From NCBI GenBank assembly GCA_021851325.1, contig JAJZDZ010000012.1:17501-81500 (forward strand): a stretch of 64,000 nt of DNA. The letters run 5' to 3'. The stretch's first letter is position 1. Every line of letters begins with the position of its first letter. This document shows positions 53,363 through 63,000 of this stretch, piece by piece. Both the position numbers and the translations under genes were made by a program. Under the pieces are notes generated by a model. It searched no databases. It had not been told where the DNA came from and saw only the letters and a list, made by a program, of their open reading frames with translations. Source of the stretch: Pseudomonadota bacterium. Lineage in GTDB: Bacteria; Pseudomonadota; Alphaproteobacteria; Micropepsales; Micropepsaceae.

Positions 53363-53766
53363 AATAATAAAAATCGATTCCGCACTGCAACATTATCGAA
53401 GCGCTCCAACGCGACGTTGGCGGCATGGCCTCCCGACTCCTCCCATCGCTGGACGAAAGGCTGGCGTGACCCTTGTTAGGAAAACTCAACTCAGCGCAGA
53501 TCCGGCCGCCGATCCTCCCCAGCACCTGCGCAGCACCGCGATCTTTATGGGCCAAGCCAAGGCCGTGCTCGGGGATAGTGAACGTTGCGACAGGGTTCTC
53601 AAGCACCATCAGGAGCGAACTCTCTCCCGGCAGCAGGAAGGTACGAAGCGCAAGTCGCACCATTTGACCCCGAGCCTACCGCTCATCTCTTGATCACGTC
53701 CTACGGCGCAATGATTTTGCCCGTCATCACGCCGTTTGTTGAGCGTGCTATCCCGCCCCCCGTGCC
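53363..53766. other. Non-coding stretch
   Basis: Between the operator sites and the end of the metallo-hydrolase gene. A minus-strand frame around 53500-53663 (PGESSLLMVLENPVATFTI) has coding-like composition but no start site or recognised domain. Likely relic sequence. Confidence 0.35.
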
Positions 53767-54594
53767 TCACTCGGGAAGCGATACCTTGGTTAGATCATCG
53801 CCAAGCACGATTTTACCATCAAAGTGTGCGGCAGCGAGTGCCCGCCAGCTGTCCTCGTCGCCAGCTTGCATCGGCGGGACATAATGAGTGAGCAAAAGGA
53901 TCTTTACGCCGGCCTTTTGAGCAGTTGTTCCAGCCTGCTCGACGGTAGAGTGGTAGTCGAGGATGTCCTGAAAACGGCGGGAGGGTACGCGTCGTACGAG
54001 GTCGTCCCGTACCACGGTCTGCACATAAACACCGGCACCTTTACAAAGTGCGTCGAGCCCAGCGCAGGGGACGGTGTCGCCAGCAACTGCGGCGATAGCG
54101 GTACCGCAGGTGACACGATAGCCAAGCGTAGGTCTGACGGGTGCGTGCTCGGTGCGATATGCTGCAAGTTCGCAAGCCCCAATTTGTGTGGTGTCCCCAG
54201 GGGCCAGTTCAGTTACAACGACCTCTGGACCCTCATTGAGATCGGCGTGATGCGCAAGCCGGTATCCGATATCAGGGGACAGCATTGCTAGCGTCGCCTT
54301 GACCAATGCCTCTGTTCCAGGAGGCCCGTAGATCGCTAGAGGCTGAGGTATGGGGCTCATCACCCAGTGGCTGGTGATTACGTCATTCAGATCGCAAATG
54401 TGATCTGAGTGCATGTGGGTAATCACAATCGCACTAAGTGTCTGCGGCAGAACGCCGGCACCAGCTAATCGCATTACAACACCACGCCCGCAGTCGAAAA
54501 GGATCGTGGCGCCCCCCGCGCGGACCAACGTTGCGGGTCCGGCGCGTCGGGGGTCCGGGATGGGGGAGCCCGTGCCTAATAGGATTACGTCCAT
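53767..54594 (-). CDS. Metallo-beta-lactamase fold hydrolase (RNase Z / phosphodiesterase-like)
   Basis: This is a 275-aa MBL-fold hydrolase. The zinc motif is THMHSDHICDLN (HxHxDH, His60 to His65). Later metal residues are in TEHAPVRP, AVAGDTVP and LLLTHYVPP. The start MDVILLGTGSPIPDP is typical of the RNase Z/AtsA-like arylsulfatase subgroup. ATG 54594 is chosen on this match. The upstream extension MCQFYFLRVNEVKA is not family-like. Substrate unknown. Divergent from the AraC regulator across 600 bp. Confidence 0.88.
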   Translation of the reverse strand: MDVILLGTGSPIPDPRRAGPATLVRAGGATILFDCGRGVVMRLAGAGVLPQTLSAIVITHMHSDHICDLNDVITSHWVMSPIPQPLAIYGPPGTEALVKATLAMLSPDIGYRLAHHADLNEGPEVVVTELAPGDTTQIGACELAAYRTEHAPVRPTLGYRVTCGTAIAAVAGDTVPCAGLDALCKGAGVYVQTVVRDDLVRRVPSRRFQDILDYHSTVEQAGTTAQKAGVKILLLTHYVPPMQAGDEDSWRALAAAHFDGKIVLGDDLTKVSLPE

Positions 54595-55193
54595 AGCCTT
54601 AACCTCATTAACTCTCAAAAAATAGAATTGACACAATAAATGCCAATATGTCTACAACCAAATTGAAGCTGACAGTCTGCGTGCGCATGCAGGCCGTAAG
54701 ACAATTCGGCGAATACGTCAAAATCCGCTTGACCCTCCTAACCTTTTGCACGTGATACATGAACAACTTCATCATTCGCGCCTTGGCATTTCGTACGAGA
54801 AGCCACTTTTTTTAAGACATGCCTCAAAGCTCTTTGGCGAGGATGTGCGTAATTTGGCGCTTACCAGCCTTTTACATGCAGGATGGAGCAGACATAAAAA
54901 GGGGATGCAGTGGCGAGCCCTAATTCATCTCCGAAGGGGAGGGCCAGGTGTCCTCCTTAGATATCCCGTCGCGGCCTGTAGCTGCGTCGCGCTTTAAACT
55001 GACGCTGAGTAAGATGTCGGGCGGTGTGGTAAAGAGTATTGTCACTCTTGCTTAAACAACGGCGCAGACTGCGCAGCATTGTCACTCACACGTCCGCTGC
55101 TTGCGCTTATGTTCCGAATGATTAAACCTATATGACCGAAGTGAGCCATTTCGTGAAATTTTTAGCCGCTATTGTGAGACGCAGGGGCCGCCA
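54595..55193. other. AT-richer intergenic region with repeats near araC-type gene
   Basis: A 599-bp gap between divergent genes. AAGAGT-ATTGTC-ACTCTT (55032-55049) is a perfect inverted repeat. ATTGTCACTC occurs at 55038-55047 and again at 55078-55087, 40 bp apart. Sites of this kind could bind the AraC protein encoded at 55194. A possible 83-aa frame at 54746 has no support. Confidence 0.45.
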
Positions 55194-56207
55194 ATGATAC
55201 CTCAGCCATACACGCGTACCGCACCGGCTTTACTACCTTTCTATTCCCGGCTTATCTATCAGGCTCTGCTAGATGACGGTTACTCCTCTAACGAAATTCT
55301 TAGAGGAATAGGTCTCTGCGCGGAACAGCTTAACGACGAAAAATTTAGACTCAGTATAGAGCAGCATGAAAAGTTCATCTTAAGAGCGCTCGACTTAACT
55401 GGTGACCCTCACTTCGTAGTGCGATTATTTCGGCGGCGAAATGCAACTTCAGCCAATTTTGCCTTACTTGCGATAGCGAATGGCGGTCAGGTTGCCAATG
55501 CGCTGAACCTGATAACTCGTTATAGTAAAATATTCACACGAACATTGTCCGTGCGCTCCTTCGATCTCGGCGAACAGGTGGGAATGGAACTGGAGCCGCA
55601 TTTGGAGCACGGTCTCGTCATTCATGTCGCGCTCAGCAATTTTATACTGTTTCTGGATCTATTTTTCCGCCAAGTGCTTGATGGCGCGCGTCTTTTGACC
55701 CGGGTTGAGATGAATGTGCCAGACACCGCCAAGCTGGACGAATTTGAAGAAGCATTAGGACTGCCAATCAGCTTGGCTTGTGACAAAACCCGCGTGTACT
55801 TTGATCGCGCAGTCTTGAATAGGACCATGAAACAGGCGGATCCGCAGACTGTACGACTTCTGATGGAATTGGTGGAGCGTCAACTTTTAGAAGCTAATGC
55901 AGAGACCAGCTTTGTTGGAACCGTTAGCGCCTTGGTGGCGGAGCGCATTGTGTCGCCGCCGACTCTCGATGAGGCGGCAAAAGTATTGGGCGTCTCGCCG
56001 CGCAGCTTAAGACGGAAGTTGGAGAAGTCCGGAACGACCTACCAAAAGCTCGTGGATTTGACCCGCACGAGGACGGCGACGCAATTACTCAAACAAAGTA
56101 ACGCACCTATTGCTGCCGTTGCCCGTGAACTCGGCTTCGACAATCCATCCGACTTTGGCCGCGCATTTAAGCGGTGGACCGGGCATTCACCATCTTCGGT
56201 TAGGTAA
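55194..56207 (+). CDS. AraC family transcriptional regulator
   Basis: This is a 337-aa AraC regulator. The N-terminal ligand domain (about residues 25-210, arabinose-binding-like/OruR type) precedes two helix-turn-helix motifs (LDEAAKVLGVSPRSLRRKLE and IAAVARELGFDNPSDFGRAF, then RWTGHSPSSVR). The ATG at 55194 is chosen for full length; the site upstream is weak (CAGGGGCCGCC). Downstream on the same strand are an SDR and a tandem DsbA-like protein, likely targets. The effector is unknown. GC content is lower than the core genes. Confidence 0.88.
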   Translation: MIPQPYTRTAPALLPFYSRLIYQALLDDGYSSNEILRGIGLCAEQLNDEKFRLSIEQHEKFILRALDLTGDPHFVVRLFRRRNATSANFALLAIANGGQVANALNLITRYSKIFTRTLSVRSFDLGEQVGMELEPHLEHGLVIHVALSNFILFLDLFFRQVLDGARLLTRVEMNVPDTAKLDEFEEALGLPISLACDKTRVYFDRAVLNRTMKQADPQTVRLLMELVERQLLEANAETSFVGTVSALVAERIVSPPTLDEAAKVLGVSPRSLRRKLEKSGTTYQKLVDLTRTRTATQLLKQSNAPIAAVARELGFDNPSDFGRAFKRWTGHSPSSVR

Positions 56208-56457
56208 AGTAAACGGCTGACGCCGTGTGGCCAGATACGCATAACATCTGGCCGGATTTGCGCTCGTAATACCCGCGATCCTGGCCGTAATCTATAAACA
56301 AGTGTGCTGGCAACTTGGTTTGGGGAATGTCCCGGCCGGGGCGTGAACGGTTATCCGGGCCCTACTCAGTAGGGCACATCACCCTGACCAGACAATCTCG
56401 GACCAGCAATGCTCAGGACCATCGACTTTTCCATTCGGAAGTAAAAGGGAACAAGGC

Positions 56458-57252
56458 ATGGATCTTCAGATCAATGGCAAGACGGCCATCATGGCAGGTG
56501 GAAGTGCTGGCATGGGCCGGGCAACTGCAGAAAGACTAGCAGAAGCCGGCGCGAAGCTTTTCATCACCGCCCGCCGGGAAGAGCGATTGCGCAACGCTGC
56601 CAAAGAAATTTCTGAAGCCTATGGGGTAAGCGTAACGCCAGTGGTAGCCGATTCGTCTAAGGAGGAAGGCCGGCAATCCTTGTTTGAGGCCTGCCCGAAC
56701 CCGGACATACTGGTAATTACGATCAATCCGCCTTCTCCCAATGGTGACTTTCTCAAGCTGACACCAGAAGACTGGCGCAGCTCTATGGAGACCGCATTGA
56801 TCGGTCCCATCGAAATCATGCGTCACTACATTCCGGTCATGAAAAATAAGGAATGGTCGAGAATCGTAAATATTGCGACCTTTTCCGCTAAGAACCCTAT
56901 GCTTTGGCGTTTGATGTCGGGGCCTGCGCGATCAGCTCTTATCAATTACACGGCTAGCGTTTCGAGGGAAGTTGCAAGGCATGGACTGAACATCAACAAT
57001 ATCCTACCTGGCATGTTTCAGACGGAAGGAGCCAGAGAACTTCTGCCTGTGTATGCGGACGCATTTAATCTAAAGCCGGATCCAGAAATTGTTAGAAGCC
57101 ATTTCATGGAGAATAATCGGATTCCGGCTGGTTTCATGGCGAATGCCGCTGATATGGCGCCAATGGCTGCGTTGTTGTGTAGCCCTTTGGCCCGCTTCAT
57201 CGTTGGACAGAATATCGTAATCGACGGTGGCCAGCATTTGTCGATACTTTAG
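56458..57252 (+). CDS. SDR-family protein lacking the catalytic Tyr/Lys
   Basis: This is a 264-aa Rossmann protein of the SDR family. The dinucleotide motif is AGGSAGMG (residues 13-20). A catalytic-type Ser (TFSAK, residue 143) is present. But where the first SDR in the window (4103) has YGPSK, this one has SGPAR (154-158): Tyr is Ser and Lys is Arg. NNAG is replaced by ITINPP. The C-terminal IDGGQHLSIL is normal. It may be non-catalytic or use other residues, as in some SDR subgroups. ATG 56458 has GGAACAAGG before it. Between AraC and a DsbA-like protein. Confidence 0.88.
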   Translation: MDLQINGKTAIMAGGSAGMGRATAERLAEAGAKLFITARREERLRNAAKEISEAYGVSVTPVVADSSKEEGRQSLFEACPNPDILVITINPPSPNGDFLKLTPEDWRSSMETALIGPIEIMRHYIPVMKNKEWSRIVNIATFSAKNPMLWRLMSGPARSALINYTASVSREVARHGLNINNILPGMFQTEGARELLPVYADAFNLKPDPEIVRSHFMENNRIPAGFMANAADMAPMAALLCSPLARFIVGQNIVIDGGQHLSIL

Positions 57253-57455
57253 TGGAGATTGGCACGTCATGAAGGAGCCAAGTCGGTATTTATAGCCTTT
57301 CGTTATGTCGCATTATCGGTGTCGAAACGGCATACGGCTTGCTCATTCAAATACAGTCAGGGTGATATCGATCATCCTGAAGGAACGTCCGACTAAAATG
57401 GGATGAACCGCAATTATCGGTGATTTATTGTGGGCCCGATACAAGCGAGTAGGAT

Positions 57456-58739
57456 ATGTCTGCACGTGCCAATTTAAGCCGCATTTTCAGTACGATTTTC
57501 ACCAGCGTCACGTTACGCGACACCAGGCGCTCTATTGCACGCGTCAAACGCCGGACTGGACCTGGAACCATTCATTACTTCCATCAGGCTGATGATCCAT
57601 ACAGTCATCTGGTGTCTCAAACTCTGCCTCGGTTGGTAGATCGCTACAGGGTTCGTGTAGTTCCACACCTTGTGTCTCCTCCCGATGACGCGTCTGCGCC
57701 TGAGCGAGCGCGATTGAAGGGGTATGCGCGTAGGGACGTAGTCCGGCTCGGTCGGCGATATGAAGTTGATTTCCCGGATGATGCAATCGAGCCAAGCAGT
57801 GAAGCGATAGCACGTTCTAATGCGCAACTTGGTCGTGCCATTGCGGATAATAATTTTCTGGAAGTTGCGTCCTCTATTAGTTCCGCGCTGTGGCGAGGTG
57901 TGAAAGTAAACTCACCGGCTCTAAATGAGGATGCGACGATACAGCTTATCGCTGAGGGCGATGGACTTAGGCGCCATCTGGGGCATTACCTAGGCGGCAT
58001 GCTTTTCTTTGACGGCGAGTGGTATTGGGGTATCGATCGTCTCCATCACCTGGAAGCCAGGCTGCGCGATGAAAAATTGGTGTATGAGCCAGCGTCATCA
58101 TGGATTTTTCCCTATCAGGATATTGCGCTGGATGGCTTACCGATAAAGGGGCGGGCTCCCGTAATTGAGTTCTGGTTTTCGTTCAGAAGCCCCTATTCTT
58201 ATATCGTGGTGACAAGATTGCAGAAGCTTGCGAGCCATTATGGAGCAAAAATTGAGTGGCGCTTTATTCTTCCAATGGTGATGCGGGGGCTTCCTGTACC
58301 ACGGTCCAAGACGCGCTACATAATGTTTGATGTAAAGCGTGAGGCGGAGTTACATCATATTAGGTATGGAACCATGGTTGACCCACGGGGAGAAGGAATT
58401 CATCGTGCATTGGCAGTCCTACATCACGCGATACAAATGGGTAAAGCGGGTGCCTTCGTGGAATCTGGTATGGCTGCAGCGTTCGCAGATGGAATTGACA
58501 TGGCTACCGATAGAGGTTTGATGCGAGCCGCTGCGAGGGCGGGTATGAGTGGCGGCGATGTAGAGAGGGCGTTAGCGGATCATAGCTGGCGTGGTGTTGC
58601 AGAGGAAAATCGTAAGGCTTTACTTGACGCCGGTCTTTGGGGGGCTCCCACTTATCGGGTTGATGGCGGGCCGGCCCATTGGGGACAAGATCGCCTGTGG
58701 ATGCTTGAAGAAGATATAAAGGCATCTCTTTCAAATTGA
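57456..58739 (+). CDS. Tandem DsbA/HCCA isomerase-like (thioredoxin-fold) protein (427 aa)
   Basis: Two thioredoxin-fold kappa-class (DsbA/2-hydroxychromene-2-carboxylate isomerase-like) domains in one chain. Domain 1 (about residues 37-235) begins TIHYFHQADDPYSHLVSQTL. Domain 2 (about 240-427) begins VIEFWFSFRSPYSYIVVTRL. Each carries the xPYSxL pattern but no CxxC, so a GST-kappa/HCCA isomerase-type reaction is more likely than disulfide exchange. The end of domain 2 has LWGAPTYRVDGGPAHWGQDRL, the usual cis-Pro and C-terminal region. ATG 57456 follows GAGTAGGA. Part of an accessory cluster with the SDR; the substrate is unknown. Confidence 0.85.
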   Translation: MSARANLSRIFSTIFTSVTLRDTRRSIARVKRRTGPGTIHYFHQADDPYSHLVSQTLPRLVDRYRVRVVPHLVSPPDDASAPERARLKGYARRDVVRLGRRYEVDFPDDAIEPSSEAIARSNAQLGRAIADNNFLEVASSISSALWRGVKVNSPALNEDATIQLIAEGDGLRRHLGHYLGGMLFFDGEWYWGIDRLHHLEARLRDEKLVYEPASSWIFPYQDIALDGLPIKGRAPVIEFWFSFRSPYSYIVVTRLQKLASHYGAKIEWRFILPMVMRGLPVPRSKTRYIMFDVKREAELHHIRYGTMVDPRGEGIHRALAVLHHAIQMGKAGAFVESGMAAAFADGIDMATDRGLMRAAARAGMSGGDVERALADHSWRGVAEENRKALLDAGLWGAPTYRVDGGPAHWGQDRLWMLEEDIKASLSN

Positions 58740-59308
58740 TTTTAGACTCACTGTTCGTTCAGTGAGACGATAGTCGGTCCGCTCCGGGGCGGCGTTTTAG
58801 AGCGAACTGCGGTCGGCTGAACAGTGCTGAGACCCGAAGTGTTGGAAGTGGACCAAAAGGGCGATAGACGATTTGGGTTTGGATGTTCAAGAGACGACAA
58901 TTTCGGTTTCGGTGGCGGGGGATCGAAGGTCTCATGAATTTCGAGCACTTGGAATTGCGATAAGGGTGCCATCACGCGGGATGGTCGGTGGTGACCTCGC
59001 GCGCTACCCCTGCGGATAGAAGACAGCCTGGCAGTGTAGTAGGGTTCTTGAGGTGGCGATATGTGGGGGCGACCTTCCAACGGAATTGGGCGGTGGTGCT
59101 AGACTTGCGAGGGTGATACCTCTGGTGAGGTATAGTGATAGCAAAAGAGGTTGGTCGGTAAAATTGCTGTCATAAGGGCGGCAGCCTCTCCATGCACACG
59201 TCAATTCAACGCCCTGCACCCGGGGTCGAGGCGTTCTTTCTGATTCGCTATACCGAGCTACGAGCGCCTAGACGCCTTCGCATGGGTGGCTGGGCAAGAG
59301 TGACCGGA
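58740..59308. other. Non-coding stretch with a terminator-like hairpin
   Basis: CTCACTG (58747-58753) and CAGTGAG (58760-58766) form a 7-bp stem right after the previous gene, without a clear T run. The following 540 bp contain no frame with recognised content. Probable relic DNA. Confidence 0.4.
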
Positions 59309-59677
59309 ATGCAAAACCTCGAAGACTTCAACGGTTTCTGTGCGTCTCTTCCCGCTACGACCTACGTGGTTCAGTGGGGCGGCTCACACGTCTGGAAGGT
59401 TGGCGGAAAAGTCTTCGCCATCGCGGGCTGGCACAGAGGCGAACTGACGTTCACGTTCAAGGTCAGCGACATTGCATTCGAAGTGCTTAAGATGCAACCG
59501 GGCCTGAGGCCCGCACCCTACTTGGCGTCACGTGGCATGAAATGGATCCAGCATTTTACCAGTCCTGGATTGAACGACGATGAGCTGCTTGAATACATCC
59601 GGCGATCCCACGTCATTGTATCGCGGGGCCTATCAAAGAGAATGCGAGCGCAACTTGGTCTTGATGGGGCATGGTAG
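59309..59677 (+). CDS. MmcQ/YjbR family protein (122 aa)
   Basis: A small MmcQ/YjbR-like (CyaY-like fold) DNA-binding domain protein. The core reads WGGSHVWKVGGKVFAIAGWH, TFKVSDIAFEVL and KWIQHF, ending with helices DELLEYIRRSHVIVSRGLSK. ATG 59309 gives a normal length of 122 aa. The open frame runs from 59192 but the leading part (QRPAPGVEAFFLIRY) is not family-like. Role unknown. Confidence 0.8.
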   Translation: MQNLEDFNGFCASLPATTYVVQWGGSHVWKVGGKVFAIAGWHRGELTFTFKVSDIAFEVLKMQPGLRPAPYLASRGMKWIQHFTSPGLNDDELLEYIRRSHVIVSRGLSKRMRAQLGLDGAW

Positions 59678-60160
59678 GAGGCAATCTAATGCTAACTGGC
59701 CCAAAAAACGCGTTCCCGCCGTGTTGGAAGGACACCGCGCACGCGGAGTTTGGCAGGGGAGCGCTTGGTGAGGTGAAACCGCCTTGGACCCGTCTGATGT
59801 CAGCTTCGGATGAGCCTTTAATGTTGCCGAGCCATCCGGCGGAGGCGTAGAAGGAGCAGTGGTCACAGCCACACTAGCTGTCGCCTTGGGCTCCAACCGG
59901 AGAATTATCGGCAGACAGCTTGGTGTCTATTCGCGCCGGGCGGACCCCGGTAGACGCAACCCGAAGGGCAGCGCTGTGAAGATAGATTCGCTATTGCTAG
60001 ATCGTGCACTCTACGCTGACTGTTTCTACTTCAGCACGGCACGTCGCGTTGCAGATACGGTAGCGAATGTGGATTTTCTGAAGTAGAGCGGAGCGTGCTC
60101 CCCGAACTGGATCGGAAGTGACGATCTCGTCATGGAGCAGGTGAGGCGAGGAGAACCGCG
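59678..60160. other. Non-coding stretch
   Basis: No gene I can support. A 54-codon frame from about 59688 (LTGPKNAFPPCWKD) and a 75-codon frame at 59859 show no domain or ribosome site. Possibly remnants of an insertion, but no inverted repeats were seen. Confidence 0.35.
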
Positions 60161-60625
60161 TTGGCAGCGTTTAATACGGATGAGCTTGCAGAACTGATCC
60201 GCAGTGGCGTGCCACTGGTCGGTGGTATGGGGGTGATAGTCGAGGCGGTGGGCGAGGGCTCAGTGCGGCTACGCCTACCCTATCGCGATGATTTCGTACG
60301 TCCTGGTGGTACGGTGACTGGCCCTGCACTTTTCGCCCTAGCTGATGTGGCGCTTTATGGAGCAGTGCTGAGCCTGATTGGCCGGGTCGAACTCGCGGTC
60401 ACAACCAGCATGACCGTCAACTTTCTCCGTCGCCCCGCTCCGGTAGCGGTGATCGCTGAAGCGCGAATTCTAAAGCTCGGCAAACGGCTCGCCTATGGTG
60501 AAATTCTGCTTTGGTCCGAAGGTGAACAAGATCCAGTGGCCCATGTTACTGGTACCTATTCTATTCCTCCTCACGAGAGCGTTGGGCTTGCACGCTCTCG
60601 CCATCCGACCGATGACCCGGGCTGA
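60161..60625 (+). CDS. Hotdog-fold thioesterase (PaaI-like, 154 aa)
   Basis: A single hotdog domain of the PaaI group, probably an acyl-CoA thioesterase. The helical motif GGTVTGPALFALADVALYGA carries the catalytic Asp region, and TTSMTVNFLRRP is the typical strand. TTG 60161 is the start, with GAGGAG upstream. The normal length is 130-155 aa. It stands before the patatin-decarboxylase operon and may act on its intermediates. Confidence 0.88.
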   Translation: MAAFNTDELAELIRSGVPLVGGMGVIVEAVGEGSVRLRLPYRDDFVRPGGTVTGPALFALADVALYGAVLSLIGRVELAVTTSMTVNFLRRPAPVAVIAEARILKLGKRLAYGEILLWSEGEQDPVAHVTGTYSIPPHESVGLARSRHPTDDPG

Positions 60626-60986
60626 ACCTTAAGAGATGACCAGCTGCACCTCTGAGAGGTAGCAGGTAATCGCAGGGCACCAGCATCCTGTGACGGGCAG
60701 GGACGCAAGCCAAAGTCCTGGAAGAGGGTTTCCGCAGTACCCGGGAAGACATGTCTTTTCTGTCATGTGTGACGATATTTTGAATTAATCGTGCTGTTAC
60801 AGATGCATCGCTGGCTGCTAAATCTCGATTTACTGCTACCTTTATGGACTTTACAGACGCCGTGGTGATTGTGGTTATGCAGTTGTAACTTGTGACCGAT
60901 GCCGGGCGAATAGTTAAAGGGCATCCATCGTTACGCGAGGGCGGCCTCACAGGCTTGCCGCATTTCCCGACTCTTGAGGTAAGTAA
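60626..60986. other. Upstream region of the patatin operon
   Basis: This 361-bp stretch holds no gene. A palindrome AGACATGTCT (60747-60756) is followed closely by TGTCATGTG (60761-60769), a possible operator for the operon at 60987. The promoter is not defined. Sequence is AT-richer from 60775 on. Confidence 0.4.
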
Positions 60987-62219
60987 ATGGTCAACTATGA
61001 ATTTCCGCCGCGTCCACGCTCCTATGATAAGAAAGTCGCGCTTGTGCTGCAGGGTGGCGGTGCATTAGGGAGCTATCAAGCCGGCGCTTACGAGGTTCTC
61101 TCGAACTCGGATTATCAGCCGGACTGGGTCGCTGGAGTTTCCATAGGTGCCATCAACGCGGCAATCATTGCAGGTAATACACCTCAGGATCGTGTTGTCC
61201 ATCTGCGCAAATTCTGGGAGCTGATTACCTCGCCATCAGCCTGGTGGCCAAGTTATGATGGTGAAGCGTCATCCCAATGGAACAGGCGCCTGGGCGCATT
61301 GTCGGCACTTGCATTCGGTCAGCCTGGGTTCTTTGCGCCGCGTGCGACAATGGAATGGCTGAGCGGCAAAATGCCGACAAGCTTCTACGACACGAGCGCT
61401 CTTCGTGCCACATTGGAGAAGCTTGTCGACTTTGACCGCATTAATCACGGCAAAGAAATTCGCCTAAGCGTCGGTGCGGTAAATGTCAGAACTGGGCAAC
61501 TCGTCTATTTTGACAGCATTGAGCATAAAATCAGTGCCGAACACATCATGGCGAGTGGGGCTCTGCCGCCTGGGTTTCCTCCCGTTGAGATAGATGGCGA
61601 ATTCTACTGGGATGGTGGACTGGTCTCGAATACACCGTTGCAGTATGTCCTCGACTATTATCCAAGGCGCAGTCGACTGGCCTTCCAGATTGATCTGTTC
61701 CAGGCCTACGGCAATATTCCCAAAAGCCTTGAGGAAGTTGGGGAGCGGGAGAAGGACATCAGGTATTCCAGCCGCACCAGAATCAGCACCGAGAATTTCA
61801 GACAACGGCACGACGTTCGCTACGCGATCAACGAGCTCTATAAGATTCTTCCCAAGGAAATCTCCCAAACGGAAGAGGCTAAGAGACTCTACAGATATGG
61901 CTGCGTGACAGAAATGGACATCGCGCATCTGATTTATCGGCCAATGGAAAGCCAGGGTGCGTCCAAGGATTTCCAGTTCAACCGGCAGACTATGGAAGCG
62001 CGCTGGCGACAGGGCGCGGCAGATGCCGCGGAGACCCTGAAGGCCTCGCCCTGGCTTGCGCCCCTTTCAAAGGAAACGAGCGTGCGGGTGTTTGACGTCA
62101 TGCATGACATCTTGCTTGAGAAGCTTGGAGCGGGGGAGCCGGTTCCGGCTCCGGTCGTCGCGGCAAAGGCTTCCCATCACACCAACGACCGCCGGCGGAA
62201 ACCGCAATCCTCCGACTGA
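60987..62219 (+). CDS. Patatin-like phospholipase with DUF3734 (410 aa)
   Basis: A patatin-family serine hydrolase. The oxyanion motif is GGGALGSYQAG, the nucleophile is Ser52 in GVSIGA and the Asp dyad is in YWDGGLVSN. The C-terminal region (about residues 290-380, EEAKRLYRYGCVTEMDIAHL) is the DUF3734 part found in relatives that neighbour acetoacetate decarboxylase and 3-hydroxybutyrate dehydrogenase. It may act on acyl esters or PHB-linked lipid. First gene of the operon; the next gene starts 17 bp after its stop. Confidence 0.92.
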   Translation: MVNYEFPPRPRSYDKKVALVLQGGGALGSYQAGAYEVLSNSDYQPDWVAGVSIGAINAAIIAGNTPQDRVVHLRKFWELITSPSAWWPSYDGEASSQWNRRLGALSALAFGQPGFFAPRATMEWLSGKMPTSFYDTSALRATLEKLVDFDRINHGKEIRLSVGAVNVRTGQLVYFDSIEHKISAEHIMASGALPPGFPPVEIDGEFYWDGGLVSNTPLQYVLDYYPRRSRLAFQIDLFQAYGNIPKSLEEVGEREKDIRYSSRTRISTENFRQRHDVRYAINELYKILPKEISQTEEAKRLYRYGCVTEMDIAHLIYRPMESQGASKDFQFNRQTMEARWRQGAADAAETLKASPWLAPLSKETSVRVFDVMHDILLEKLGAGEPVPAPVVAAKASHHTNDRRRKPQSSD

Positions 62220-62235
62220 ACGTAAGGGCTCCCTC

Positions 62236-63000
62236 ATGGAAATTGCCGACGTCGTCCGCGGCGCCTATTCGATGCCGTTTACCAGCCCGTCTTACCCAGC
62301 GGGCCCATACAGATTTTTCGATCGCGAACATCTTATCATTACTTATCGTACGGATCGGGAGGCGCTTTCGCGGTGCGTACCGGAGCCACTTGAGTGGACA
62401 GAGCCTCTGGTGCGTTTCGAATTCATGCGTATGGCTAGCAGTACTGGCTTTGGTCGCTACGCAGGTGCGGCACAGATAATACCGGTGCGCCTCAATGGTG
62501 AGGCGGGGAGCTACACGCACGCGATGTTTCTGGACGTTCACGCCCCCATCTCGGGTGGGCGGGAGCTGTGGGGATTTCCCCAGAAGCTCGCCGCCCCCCG
62601 GCTTGAGGTCGAGCATGACGTTCTCCTTGGTACACTAGACTACGGTCCCAAGCGGATTGCGACGGCATCAATGGGATACAAGCATAGTCAGGTTGACACT
62701 CAGACCGCCACGGCCCAGCTCTCGGAACCAGGCTTTCTGTTGAAGATCATTCCTCACGTTGATGGCAGTCCGCGGATCTGTGAACTCATACGTTTTGTCC
62801 GCCGGGACGTCATCATTAAGGGGGCATGGCATGCGCCGGTTGCGCTCGAGCTGCGTCCTCATGCCTTGGCCCGGCTCGAGTCGCTGCCGGTACGCGAAGT
62901 CGTATCAGGGATCCATATCCTTGCCGACTTCACGCTCGATTTGGGTGAGGTCGTTCATGACTACATCGGCAATTCTGATAGGGACCATAAATCGCAATGA
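62236..63000 (+). CDS. Acetoacetate decarboxylase-like protein lacking Schiff-base Lys (254 aa)
   Basis: A member of the acetoacetate decarboxylase family (PF06314), matching Clostridium ADC across its length. The active-site segment [13 protein letters not shown] has Gln116 where the enzyme uses the Schiff-base Lys (K115 in Clostridium). The next Lys (K117 here) is retained. The catalytic Glu (E76 in Clostridium, in TESGQ) is replaced by Gly (YAGAAQ). [11 protein letters not shown] and the C-terminal strands are intact. It may have another reaction (family members include non-decarboxylating ones) or support the twin. ATG 62236 gives [11 protein letters not shown]. Its stop overlaps the ATG of the second copy (ATGA). 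Confidence 0.9.
   Translation: MEIADVVRGAYSMPFTSPSYPAGPYRFFDREHLIITYRTDREALSRCVPEPLEWTEPLVRFEFMRMASSTGFGRYAGAAQIIPVRLNGEAGSYTHAMFLDVHAPISGGRELWGFPQKLAAPRLEVEHDVLLGTLDYGPKRIATASMGYKHSQVDTQTATAQLSEPGFLLKIIPHVDGSPRICELIRFVRRDVIIKGAWHAPVALELRPHALARLESLPVREVVSGIHILADFTLDLGEVVHDYIGNSDRDHKSQ

Noticed and set aside
54746-54997. 83-codon frame in the AT-richer gap upstream of the AraC-type gene
   Set aside because: No ribosome site, no domain, and composition unlike its neighbours. Kept as intergenic.
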